Source of the DNA: Bacillota bacterium
GTDB lineage: Bacteria > Bacillota > Clostridia > Acetivibrionales > DSM-1351
Length of the DNA: 64,000 nucleotides
Direction: 5' to 3'
NCBI GenBank assembly: GCA_023398105.1
Contig: JAEWST010000078.1
Location: forward strand, 20,910-84,909
The number at the start of each line of letters is the position of its first letter. The first letter of the stretch is position 1. Under the pieces are notes generated by a model. The model searched no databases. It was not told the origin of the DNA and was given only the letters and a program-made list of their open reading frames with translations. Below, piece after piece: positions 8,257-19,300 of this stretch. Both the position numbers and the translations under genes were made by a program.

Positions 8257-10551
8257 ATGCTTAAGAGATTGAAAGTTCTTATTTTAGCTGGATTGGTACT
8301 AGCCCAATCAGTATCTGGTTTTAGCGGTGGTATTACTGCTAAAGCTGCAACTGGCAGTGAACTTTTTGGACTTGTGGGCTTTGCAGCACATAATGGCGGT
8401 ACTACTGGAGGTACAGGAGGCAAGGTGGTAACAACTAATAATTTAACAGACATAAATAATCTGTTAAACCAAAGAAAAAAAGATGGTGATACCTCTCCGC
8501 TTATTATAAAAATAAACGGAAAAATCTCTGGATCGGTAGTAATTGCAGTTAAGGAAGTTTCAAATGTTACAATTACAGGTGTTGGTACTAGCGGTGAATT
8601 GGAAGGTGTAGGGATTAACATTGTAAAATCCAATAACATAATTATCCAGAACCTTACAATCCATAATTGCCTGGCACCTATGGATTGTATAGGAATTGAG
8701 AAAAGCAAAAATATATGGATAGATCACTGCGAACTATACAACATGATAGGTGATTGCAACGGTGACGGTGTAGTAGATACAAAGGGTGATATTTCTGGAG
8801 GGGATGTAGACTGGTATGATGGCTTGCTTGATTGCAAGAACGATAGCTCATATGTAACAGTTTCTTGGAATTACTTACATGACTCTTTCAAATGTAGTTT
8901 AGTAGGAAGTTCCGACAGTGATAACTATGACAGAAAAATGACTTATCACCATAACATAATTAAAAATATCAAAGAACGTGCGCCTAGCTATAGATTTGGA
9001 ACAGGGCATATGTTTAATAACTACTATGGCGATGTTTTGAATAGTGCAATAAATTCTAGAATGGGAGCACAGCTGCTTGTTGAGGCTAACTACTTTGAGA
9101 GAGTTGGTTCAGGTAGTGTAAATGAAGAATCTGGACTTGCAGCAGGTCCTATCGGTGCATATAACAGCGATATTAAAGGCTTATGGAATGTTAAGAACAA
9201 CGTGTTTGATAATTGTAAGGGAAATCAACCGACAACCTCCACTTGCGGCTTTACCCCATCATATACATACTCAAATGTTCTATCAAATGTAAATGATGTA
9301 AAGTCAATAGTATCCAGATATGCAGGTATAGGCAGACTTGATGGCTCCAATAACAGTATAATCGATCTTGGAACTAGCAATATCGGTGGTGAAGATCCAG
9401 GCGAAGACCCAGGTGAGAACCCGGATGAAGACCCAGATGAAAATATAGGTGGCAAAATAGTATATGGAGACACCAACGATGACGGACTCGTTGATGCAAT
9501 AGATTTTGCAATGTATAAAAAGTACCTGTTAGGCTTAGTAAGCGACATAGATATAAATGTTTACGATTTAGACGGTGACAAAGTAGTAACTGCACTTGAC
9601 TATGCTCTTTGCAAGATGTACTTGCTTGGACAAATAGCTGTTTTTCCTATTGATAATGGTACAACACCGGATGATGACCCACCAGCAGATGGTGACATCA
9701 CTTTAGAACCAAACGGTTCAGTCAGCTTACAGCAGGCTATTGACAGTATTACGCCTGGCAAGACAATTTATTTAAAGGGTGGTACTTATTCATTTTCAAA
9801 AACAGTAACCATTTCAGAGGGAAATAACGGCAGTTCAGGCAACACAAAGAACATAGCTGCATTTGGAAATGAAAAGCCTATATTGGATTTCTCGACTATG
9901 GCATTTAATTCATCAAACAGAGGAGTAGTTCTTGCAGGAAGCTATTGGAATATTAAAGGTATAATAATTCAGAAGGCTGGTGATAACGGAATGCTACTGG
10001 CTGGGAATAACAATACTATTGATAACTGTGAATTCTATGCTAATAAGGATACAGGTCTTCAGATATCTAGATATAATTCAGCATATAATTCAATTGATAC
10101 CTGGCCTAGTAACAATACCGTAATAAATTGCTATTCTCACAGCAACTATGACCCCGATAACGGTGAGGATGCGGATGGATTTGCTGCTAAACTAACATGC
10201 GGTAGGGGAAATAAATTTATAGGCTGTATTGCAAAGTATAATGTTGATGATGGTTGGGATCTCTATACAAAGGATGAAACAGGACCAATCGGTTCAGTTT
10301 ACTTTGAAAGCTGTGAAGCAAGCTATAACGGTCAAACTGAGGCAGGTGTTTCAACCACAGACAGTGACGGGAACGGGTTTAAGCTTGGAGGTTCAAAAAT
10401 TAGCGTAGACCACACCTTGAAAAATTGTAAAGCCTTTAACAACAAAAAACATGGCTTTACATGGAACAGTAATCCCGGAAAGCTTATATTAACAGGGTGT
10501 CAGGCAAGCGGTAACGGCGGAAATGACTTTGAAAAGGTAACAAATAATTAG
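8257..10551 (+). CDS. Pectate lyase PL1-dockerin-PL9
   Basis: Secreted 764-aa protein with two beta-helix lyase domains around a dockerin. Signal peptide about 1-31. The PL1 domain (about 32-375) has the substrate-cleft motif RAPSYRFGTGHMFNNYYGD and the calcium-site segment GGDVDWYDGLLD. An acidic PGEDPGENPDEDPDE linker leads to a dockerin (about 405-465: GDTNDDGLVDAIDFA and YDLDGDKVVTALDYA). The C-terminal domain (about 485-764) resembles PL9, with DADGFAAKLTCGRGNKF carrying the likely catalytic lysine. A GTG lies at 8254, but GGAGGG spacing favours ATG 8257. It should cut de-esterified pectin and help expose cellulose. An internal dockerin is less common than a terminal one. Confidence 0.88.
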   Translation: MLKRLKVLILAGLVLAQSVSGFSGGITAKAATGSELFGLVGFAAHNGGTTGGTGGKVVTTNNLTDINNLLNQRKKDGDTSPLIIKINGKISGSVVIAVKEVSNVTITGVGTSGELEGVGINIVKSNNIIIQNLTIHNCLAPMDCIGIEKSKNIWIDHCELYNMIGDCNGDGVVDTKGDISGGDVDWYDGLLDCKNDSSYVTVSWNYLHDSFKCSLVGSSDSDNYDRKMTYHHNIIKNIKERAPSYRFGTGHMFNNYYGDVLNSAINSRMGAQLLVEANYFERVGSGSVNEESGLAAGPIGAYNSDIKGLWNVKNNVFDNCKGNQPTTSTCGFTPSYTYSNVLSNVNDVKSIVSRYAGIGRLDGSNNSIIDLGTSNIGGEDPGEDPGENPDEDPDENIGGKIVYGDTNDDGLVDAIDFAMYKKYLLGLVSDIDINVYDLDGDKVVTALDYALCKMYLLGQIAVFPIDNGTTPDDDPPADGDITLEPNGSVSLQQAIDSITPGKTIYLKGGTYSFSKTVTISEGNNGSSGNTKNIAAFGNEKPILDFSTMAFNSSNRGVVLAGSYWNIKGIIIQKAGDNGMLLAGNNNTIDNCEFYANKDTGLQISRYNSAYNSIDTWPSNNTVINCYSHSNYDPDNGEDADGFAAKLTCGRGNKFIGCIAKYNVDDGWDLYTKDETGPIGSVYFESCEASYNGQTEAGVSTTDSDGNGFKLGGSKISVDHTLKNCKAFNNKKHGFTWNSNPGKLILTGCQASGNGGNDFEKVTNN

Positions 10552-10798
10552 CAGAATAGTTGATTGCTAATCAAGGATCATAAAGAGGCTAAAGATTTTT
10601 GAACAATGCTCAGACGCTAATAAAGTTTATATTATGATAATGTTTTCACACCTAAAATTCATTTTTATGTAACATATAATACCGAAAATATGCAAAATAA
10701 TTAGTATTTCTACAAGAATATGTATTTTGACCTTGAATTGTTATACTATATAGGGTAAACTTAAAATAGGTATATCGTGTCAAAAGTTATAATTAACA

Positions 10799-10859
10799 AA
10801 TGCAATGTTGCATTGATAACTTACATTGTTTAATACTTTACAGTGTACATTGTAAAGTA
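10799..10859 (+). promoter_or_regulatory. Palindromes upstream of the GH5 gene
   Basis: Two operator-like palindromes lie about 250-300 bp before the GH5 start: AATGCAATGTTGCATT (10799-10814), and TACTTTACA (10834-10842) paired with TGTAAAGTA (10851-10859). They sit in a 550-bp AT-rich gap (10552-11104) that has no long gene, so they may bind a regulator. No clear -35/-10 pair with proper spacing was found. Confidence 0.35.
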
Positions 10860-11004
10860 CATTTTCTACATTGTCATGCAATTGCTGCTCTTACTTGTCA
10901 TACTCAAAATTAAAAGGGCATGCTTTCAGCGGGCTATTAATCTTCACGTTTTGATTAACATTAGGGAAGCATAATTATTTATTTTTATAGAGAAAGGAGG
11001 CTTT

Positions 11005-11052
11005 TTGAGAAAGTACAGTCAGTATGCGCACTATTATGCTACTTATTGTTAG
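11005..11052 (+). CDS. Possible 15-codon tyrosine-rich leader peptide
   Basis: AAAGGAGG at 10993-11000 is followed after 4 nt by TTG and 14 further codons, giving MRKYSQYAHYYATYC with five tyrosines, then TAG. It ends 52 bp before the GH5 start. The spacing is short and the frame may be chance. If translated, it could serve in attenuation. Confidence 0.2.
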   Translation: MRKYSQYAHYYATYC

Positions 11053-11104
11053 TGATTTGTAACATTTATAATTTTAAATTACTTTTTTTGGAGGGAATGA
11101 TTTT

Positions 11105-12784
11105 ATGAAAAAAGCAAAAAGAATTACTTCACTATTTACTGCACTAGCAATTGCTTCTACAATTTGTTTATCAGGTTTAGGCGCAAATGTTAATGCAGTT
11201 GATAGCAATAATGATGACTGGCTTCATTGTAAAGGGGACAAAATATTTGATATGTACGGCAATGAAGTTTGGTTAACTGGTGCAAACTGGTTTGGCTTTA
11301 ACTGTAGTGAAAATGTATTTCACGGTGCTTGGTATGATGTTAAGGATATTTTAACAAGTGTAGCTGATAAAGGAATAGGTTTATTGAGAATTCCAATTTC
11401 TACAGAATTATTATATAGCTGGATGAAAGGTAAGCCAAATCCTGTTTCTAGTGTAACAGCTAGCAACAATCCACCATATCATGTTTGCAATCCTGATTTC
11501 TATGATCCTGAGACTGATGATGTTAAAAACAGTATGGAAATATTTGATTTATCAATGAAATATTGCAAAGAGCTTGGAATAAAAGTAATGATTGATATAC
11601 ATAGCCCTGATGCTAATAATTCAGGACATAATTATGAATTATGGTATGGTAAAGCTACATCTACAGCAGGAGTTGTTACAACTGACATGTGGATAGACAC
11701 TCTAGTATGGCTTGCAAAAAAATACAAAAATGATGATACTATTTTAGCACTTGACTTAAAGAATGAACCACACGGAAAACGTGGATATACAGGCAATACT
11801 TGTCCTTCTGGTGTTGCAAAATGGGATAACTCCACTGATGAGAACAACTGGAAGTATGCTTCAGAAGAATGTGCAAAAGCAATACTTAAAGAAAATCCAA
11901 ACTTATTAATAATGATTGAAGGTATCGAGCAATATCCTAAAACTGAAAAGGGGTATACTTTTGATACTCCTGATATTTTCGGAGCAACTGGTGATGCTTC
12001 ACCGTGGTATCCAGCATGGTGGGGCGGTAATTTAAGAGGAGTAAAGGACTATCCTGTTAATTTAGGAACTCTAAATAGCCAGATAGTATATTCTCCACAT
12101 GATTACGGTCCTTCTGTATATGCTCAATCATGGTTTGAAAAAGACTTCACAACGCAAACATTATTAGATGATTATTGGTATGATTCTTGGGCATATATTG
12201 ATGACCAAGGTATAGCTCCACTACTTATTGGTGAGTGGGGAGGACATATGGATGGAGGAAAAAATCAGAAGTGGATGACACTATTAAGAGATTACATGAT
12301 TGAAAAACGTATCAATCATACATTCTGGTGTATAAATCCTAATTCAGGTGATACTGGAGGATTAATAGGCAACGACTGGTCAACATGGGATATGGCGAAA
12401 TATGGATTGTTAGAACCTTCATTATGGCAAACAAAAGCAGGTAAATTTATAGGACTTGACCATGCAGTGCCTCTAGGTAAAAACGGAATTTCTCTAGGTG
12501 AGTATTTTAATACACCTGATCCAGAAGATCCAGAAGACCCAGAAGACCCAGAAGATCCAGAAGACCCAGAAGATCCAGAAGATCCAGAAGATCCAGATCC
12601 AATTGTTACTCTTGGAGATGCCAATGGCGATGGAAATGTTGATGCTTTAGACTTCGCAATGTTAAAACAACACTTATTAGGAACTGCTGTAAATATAAAC
12701 GTTAAGAATGCTGATATGAATTCTGACGGAAATATAGATGCGATTGACATTGCGAAATTAAAATTACAGCTGTTAAGCAGATAA
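11105..12784 (+). CDS. GH5 endoglucanase with dockerin
   Basis: Secreted 559-aa endo-beta-1,4-glucanase. A signal peptide covers about 1-31 and a GH5 barrel about 36-465. The acid/base is Glu221 in LDLKNEPHG and the nucleophile Glu377 in LLIGEWGGH. A linker of eight nine-base (PED) units at 12521-12592 precedes a C-terminal dockerin of about 60 residues (GDANGDGNVDALDFAMLKQH and ADMNSDGNIDAIDIAKLKLQ). The ATG follows GGAGGG. The 550-bp upstream gap suggests its own promoter rather than simple read-through from the pectinase gene. Confidence 0.93.
   Translation: MKKAKRITSLFTALAIASTICLSGLGANVNAVDSNNDDWLHCKGDKIFDMYGNEVWLTGANWFGFNCSENVFHGAWYDVKDILTSVADKGIGLLRIPISTELLYSWMKGKPNPVSSVTASNNPPYHVCNPDFYDPETDDVKNSMEIFDLSMKYCKELGIKVMIDIHSPDANNSGHNYELWYGKATSTAGVVTTDMWIDTLVWLAKKYKNDDTILALDLKNEPHGKRGYTGNTCPSGVAKWDNSTDENNWKYASEECAKAILKENPNLLIMIEGIEQYPKTEKGYTFDTPDIFGATGDASPWYPAWWGGNLRGVKDYPVNLGTLNSQIVYSPHDYGPSVYAQSWFEKDFTTQTLLDDYWYDSWAYIDDQGIAPLLIGEWGGHMDGGKNQKWMTLLRDYMIEKRINHTFWCINPNSGDTGGLIGNDWSTWDMAKYGLLEPSLWQTKAGKFIGLDHAVPLGKNGISLGEYFNTPDPEDPEDPEDPEDPEDPEDPEDPEDPDPIVTLGDANGDGNVDALDFAMLKQHLLGTAVNINVKNADMNSDGNIDAIDIAKLKLQLLSR
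12521..12592 (+). repeat. 9-bp tandem repeat coding a PED linker
   Basis: Eight copies of ccagaaga(t/c) run in frame through the linker of the GH5 enzyme and encode Pro-Glu-Asp. Copy number could vary by slippage without breaking the frame. Confidence 0.85.
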
Positions 12785-12832
12785 ACTATAAATAAAAAAT
12801 TAATATTTATATTAAATATATTGAAATTATAG

Positions 12833-12865
12833 GATACACAGGATAATACTTGTGTATCTTTTTTT
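12833..12865 (+). terminator. Rho-independent terminator after the GH5 gene
   Basis: GATACACA (12833-12840) pairs with TGTGTATC (12851-12858) and is followed directly by a run of T. This separates the upstream enzyme genes from the scaffoldin unit. Confidence 0.85.
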
Positions 12866-13360
12866 ATGCCGTTAGTTTAATTCATCTAACTTCAATGAAT
12901 AACTGGAAAAAGGTATAAAAGGTTAAAGCCAACTAAACGAAAGGTTAATTGAAGTAACAAATAATAGAGGTAGCTACTTAGCCAATAATTCAAAATTAAT
13001 TTCAAAAAATTAACAAAAATTCAAAAAAAATTAAATTAGACCAACACAAGGAAAATATTGCCAACGCATATATATATCAGCATAAGTAAAAATATGTAAT
13101 AAGTTACATTATTTACTTAAATAAAAGCTGAATAATTTAAGTTAGTTTATGTAAAACCAACTAGCCAAAAAATACTAAGGGGGTGAAAATATTAGTTCAG
13201 TTAATTATACAATCTTTCAATAATAAAAATTCTTTATAAATTAAAACAGTTATTTATTAACTGTGGTAGATTGTAAGAAACTGAATACAAGAGAAGAACC
13301 TAAATGATACACAATGGCGAAATGGTTTTCATACACATAATAAAAACAGGGAGGTATACT
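12866..13360 (+). other. Long AT-rich leader of scaffoldin 1
   Basis: Nearly 500 bp without a credible gene. It lies after a terminator and before the scaffoldin, so the scaffoldin promoter and 5' untranslated region should be here. No unambiguous promoter could be picked. Confidence 0.4.
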
Positions 13361-16300
13361 ATGCGTAAAAGAATAGTTTCTTGTCTTGTGGTGCTAAGTA
13401 TGTTTATAACAATATTTGCATCTGCAAGCAATACTTTTGCAGCGAGTACAAGCTTATCAGTACAGTTTAATAATGGTAATTCATCAGCTCAATCAAATAC
13501 AATAAGTGCAAGATTTAAAGTAACTAATAGCGGCGGTTCAGCAGTAAATTTATCAGACATAAAGTTAAGGTATTATTATACTGCAGATTCTGATAAAGCT
13601 CAAAGCTTTTGGTGTGATCATGCGGCTTTAATAAATAGCGGGAATTATACTGCTGTTACAAGTAATGTAACAAGTAAATTTGTTAAGATGAGCACAACAA
13701 CATCAACAGCTGATACATATATCGAAGTTGGTTTCTCTGGTGGAGGAAGTCTTTCAGGTGGAGGAACAGTTGAGATACAGAGCAGAGTAGCGAGGACTGA
13801 TTGGAGCAATTATGATCAGTCTAATGACTATTCCTTTAAATCAGCAGGTAGCTTTACTGATTGGGAGAATATAACTGCATATATAGGATCAGAGCTAGTA
13901 TATGGTAAAGAGCCAGTGCCTGGTGGCGAACAAAAAGATCCTACAATTAGCCCTTCAACAACATCATTTACACAAGGAAGTGCAGCAGATATAAAAGTAT
14001 CTCTTACACCTAATGGTAATACCTTCAAGGGAATAACAGGATTAACACAGGGAACAAATTATACAGTATCAGGAAATACTGTAACTATACTTAAGAGCTA
14101 TCTCAATGGTCTTTCAGCGGGAACAAAATCACTGACCTTTGATTTTGGCACATCAAGTAATCCTAAATTAAATATAACTGTAAGACCTCTTAGTAATGGT
14201 TTATCTGTTTCAATAGGTAAAGTAGCTGGAAAATCAGGTGACACGGTAACAGTACCTGTAAGCTTTACAAATATATCTAAAGTAGGTAGTGTGGGAACCT
14301 GTAATTTCTACGCAAATTATGATACAAGCTTGCTAGAAGCTACAGCAGTAACAGCAGGTTCAATAGTTAAAAATGCTGGTGTTAACTTCTCAAGCAGTAT
14401 TAGTAATGGCTCAATCAGCTTCCTATTCCTAGATAATACTATAGGTAGCGAGTTAATTAAAGATGATGGTGTATTTGCAAATATTACCTTCAAAATAAAG
14501 AGTACAACTAGAGAGGTTGTATCACCTGTAACATTTAAGGCAGGCGGAGCTTTTGGCGATGGAGATATGAAGAAGTTGGATTCAGTAAACCTTATAGATG
14601 GTGAGGTTTCAATAAATGGGACTATTACTGGTCCAACAATTACTCCTACATCAAAATCTTTTGTACAAGGAAGTAGTTCTGATTTAAAAGTAACACTATC
14701 TGATGCTAGTGCTTTTAAAGGAATTACTGGTTTGTCAGAAGGAACAAACTACACAGTATCAGGGACTACTGTAACAATACTCAAGAGCTATCTCAATAGC
14801 CTTGCAACAGGAACAAAGTCTCTTACCTTTGATTTTGGAACAGCAGGTAGTGCAGTATTGACATTAACAATTACGCCACCTGATACTAAGAACCTGAATG
14901 TAACAATAGGTACAGTAGCAGGAAAATCGGGTGACACTGTAACAGTGCCTGTTAGCTTTGCTAATGCAGCTAAGGTTAAAAATGTTGGAACCTGTAATTT
15001 CTACGCAACTTATGATACAAGCTTACTAGAAGCTACAGCAGTAACAGCAGGGCCAATAGTGAAAAATGCGGCTGTTAATTTCTCAAGCAGTATAAATAAT
15101 GGTTCAATCAGCTTCTTATTCCTTGATAATACTATAGGGGATGAGCTAATTAGTGAAGATGGAGTTTTTGCTAATATTACCTTCAAAATAAAGAATACAA
15201 CAAAAGAGGTTGCAACACCAGTAGCATTTAAGACAGGCGGAGCTTTTGGCGATGGTACAATGGCTAAGCTGACAACAGTAATTCTAAATGACGGTAGTGT
15301 TGAGATAAACATGATTAGTAAGCCAACAATCAGCCCTACAACAAAATCCTTTGTACAGGGTACAGCATCTGACCTAAAAGTAACACTTATACCTAACGGA
15401 GGTACTTTCAAGGGAATTACTGGTTTGGCAGAGGGCACTGATTATGCAGTATCAGGAACTAATGTAACAATACTCAAGAGCTATCTCAATAGCCTTGCAA
15501 CAGGCACAAAATCACTTGCCTTTGATTTTGGAACAGCAGGCAGTGCAGTATTGACATTAACAATTACACCACCTGATACTAAGAACCTGAATGTAACAAT
15601 AGGCACAGCAGCAGGAAAATCGGGCGACACAGTAACAGTACCTGTTAGCTTTGCTAATGTTGCAAAAGTAAACAACGTAGGAACTTGTAATTTCTATGTG
15701 ACTTATGATACAAGCTTACTGGAAGCTACAGCAGTAACAGCAGGCCCAATAGTAAAAAATGCAGCAGTTAACTTCTCAAATGGTATTAATAAGGATGGTT
15801 CAATCAGCTTCCTGTTCCTTGATAATACTATAGGTGATGAGTTAATTAAAGAAGATGGTATATTTGCTAATATTACCTTCAAGATAAAGAATACAACAAA
15901 AGAGGTTACAACACCTGTAGCATTTAAGACAGGCGGAGCCTTTGGCGATGGTACAATGTCTAAGCTGACAACAGTAGTTTTAAATGACGGTAGCGTTGAG
16001 ATAAACATGATTAGTAAGCCAACAATTAGTCCTGCAACAAAATCCTTTGTACAGGGTACAGCAGCTGACCTAAAAGTAACACTTATACCTAACGGAGGTA
16101 CTTTCAAGGGAATCACTGGTTTGGTAGAAGGTACTGATTATGCAGTATCAGGAACTACTGTAACAATACTCAAGAGTTATCTTAACAGCCTTGCAACAGG
16201 CACAAAATCACTTACCTTTGATTTTGGAGCAGCAGGCAGTGCAGTATTAACATTAACTGTAACACCTCCTGATACTAAGAACCTGAATGTAACAATAGGT

Positions 16301-19300
16301 ACAGCAGCAGGAAAATCGGGTGATACCGTAACAGTACCTATTAGCTTTGCTAATGTTGCAAAAGTAAACAACGTAGGAACTTGTAATTTCTATGTAACCT
16401 ATGACACCAGCTTGCTGGAGGTATCAAAAGTAGTAGCAGGAGAAATAGTAAAAAATGCAGCAGTAAACTTCTCGAATGGTATTAACAAGGATGGTTCAAT
16501 TAGCTTCCTATTCCTTGATAACACTATAGGAGACGAACTAATTAAAGAAGATGGTATATTTGCTAATATTACCTTCAAGATAAAGGATACAACGAAAGAG
16601 ATTGCAACACCTGTGGCATTTAAGGCAGGCGGAGCCTTTGGAGATGGAGCAATGGCTAAGCTGACAACAGTAGTTTTAAATGACGGTAGTGTAGAGATAA
16701 ACATGATTAGTAAGCCAACAATCAGCCCTACAACAAAAACCTTTGTACAGGGTACAGCAGCTGACCTAAAAGTTACGCTTACACCTAACGGAGGCACTTT
16801 CAAGGGAATTACTGGTTTGGAAGAAGGTACTGATTATGCAGTATCAGGAACTACTGTAACAATACTCAAGAGTTATCTCAACAGCCTTGCAACAGGCTCA
16901 AAATCACTTGCCTTTGATTTTGGAGCAGCAGGCAGTGCAGTATTAACATTAACTGTAACACCTCCTGATACTAAGAACCTGAATGTAACAATAGGTACAG
17001 TAGCAGGAAAATCAGGAGAAACAGTTATCGTTCCAATCAGCTTTGCTAATGTTGCAAAAGTGAACAACGTAGGAACTTGTAATTTCTATGTGACCTATGA
17101 CACTAGTTTGCTGGAGGTTTCAAAAGTAGCAGCAGGAGAAATAGTAAAAAATGCAGCAGTAAACTTCTCAAATGGTATAAATAAGGATGGTTCAATCAGC
17201 TTCTTATTCCTTGATAATACTATAGGTGAACAGTTAATTAAGGAAGATGGTGTATTTGCAAATATTACCTTCAAAATAAAGGATACAACAAAAGAGGTTA
17301 TAACACCTGTGGCATTTAAAGCAGGCGGAGCCTTTGGAGATGGAGCAATGGATAAGCTTACAACAGTTAACTTGACTGATGGTAGCGTTGAAATTAACAA
17401 GGTTATTGCACAAGATCCAAAAATAAGTGTTGAAACAGCAGATATTGTAAAGGGAACAGCAGGTGATTTGACAGTTGAGCTTACACCTAATGGGAATACC
17501 TTTAAGGGTATTACAGGCTTGATAAAGGGCACAGACTTCACAGTGACAGGAAACTCTGTGACTATACTCAAGAGCTACCTGAATAGCCTTGCAGCAGGAA
17601 CAAAAGCTCTTACCTTTGACTTTGGTGTATCAAAGAATCCTATATTAACAATTAAAGTTACTGAAATAACTGGTGCTCTTAACGCAACAATAGCTTCAGT
17701 TACATGTAAAGCAGGAGATACAATAAAAGTGCCTATTAGCTTATCAAATGTTACAAAGGTAGGAAATGTAGGTGTTGGTAATATAGTTTTAACCTATGAT
17801 ACCAGCATACTAGAAGCTAAATCATTAGCAACAGGTTCAATAGTACCAAATGAGGTTGATAACTTCTTCTATAATATTCTTGATAATGGAACAATCAGCA
17901 TTATATTCATAACAGCCCTAGATAATGGATTAATTGAGGCTGATGGCGAATTTGCAAATATTGAATTTAAAGTAAAGAGTGATGCACTACCTGTTACAAC
18001 ACCAGTGGAATTCAAGGCTGTAACTTTTGGTGATGCAAATTGGACTAAGTTAAAGACTGTAAACTATACAAATGGAAATGTTACCATAAAAGATACTAAT
18101 CCAGCAGTTAAACCTAACACAGCAACATTTAGCAAAGCTTCTCCTGCAAATGTTACTGTATCATTAATATTTAATGGAAATAAATTTAATGGTATTACAG
18201 GTTTGACAATAGGTGAAGACTATCAGTTGTTAAATGATAGGGTAATAATTTCTAAGGACTATTTGTCAACTCTTCCTGCAGGTCAAAAAGAGCTAATATT
18301 TGATTTTGGCGTGGGCAGTAAAAATCCAGTATTGACATTAACCATATTGGACTCATTGCCGAAACTTCCATCAGTTAGCCCAGCTTCTGTAACCTTTGAC
18401 AAAAAGACTCCAGCAGATGTGACAGTAACATTAACCTATAATGGGAACACATTAAAAGGAATTACTGGCTTGACAAAGAATGTAGACTATTCTTTGTCAA
18501 AAAATCAAGTAATATTCACAAAGAACTATCTGTCAACCCTAGCAGTAGGAACTAAAGAAATAACTTTTGATTTCGGATTAGATAGTAACCCTGTACTGAA
18601 TATAACTGTAGTAGATTCTATACCTCAAAATGCAACAATTAGTCCTGTTACTGCAACATTTGATAATAATATGCCAGAAGATGTGATAGTAACTATGACC
18701 CCAAATGGAAATACCTTCTCTGGTATAACTGGATTAAGAAGCGGTATAGACTTTACTGTAGCTGACAACACGGTAGCTATTAAGAGAAGTTATCTGGCAA
18801 CTCTTGCTGCTGGTACAAAGAAGCTTACCTTTGACTTTGGACTGCAAAATAACCCACAAATAACATTAACAATTCTTGAAGCAATACTTGATCCTGCAAC
18901 AATAAGTCCTGAAACTGCAACCTTTGATAAATATGCACCTGAATCAGTATATGTAACTTTAAATCCTAACGGAAATACCTTCAAAGGGATTACTGGATTA
19001 ACAGAGAGCACAGAATATACAGTATCAGGAGACAGAGTTAGATTTTCAAGAACCTATATGTCAACGCTAGCTGTAGGAACAAAGACTTTTACCTTTGATT
19101 TTGGCTTAGAGAAGAATCCTGTATTTACATTGACAGTAGTAGATTCAACACCGCCTGTTACTATTAAAGGACTAGGAGTAACAATAGGAAAGGCATCAGG
19201 AAGTAGCGGAGATACAGTAACAGTACCAATTACCTTAACAAATGTAAGTAAGGTTGGTAACATTGGAACCTGTAATTTCTATTTAAACTATGATTCTAAA

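Noticed and set aside
10727..10747. TTGACC with TATACT upstream of the GH5 gene as a promoter
   Set aside because: The spacer is only 9 bp, far too short for a sigma-A promoter.
12316..12750. Reverse-strand open frame across the GH5 linker with Ser/Gly repeats
   Set aside because: It is the antisense of the PED linker and dockerin; low-complexity codons keep it open. No ribosome site or family match.
15010..17571. Series of reverse-strand open frames of 130-160 codons inside scaffoldin 1
   Set aside because: They repeat with the X2-cohesin units and mirror the sense frame; no starts with ribosome sites and no domain match.
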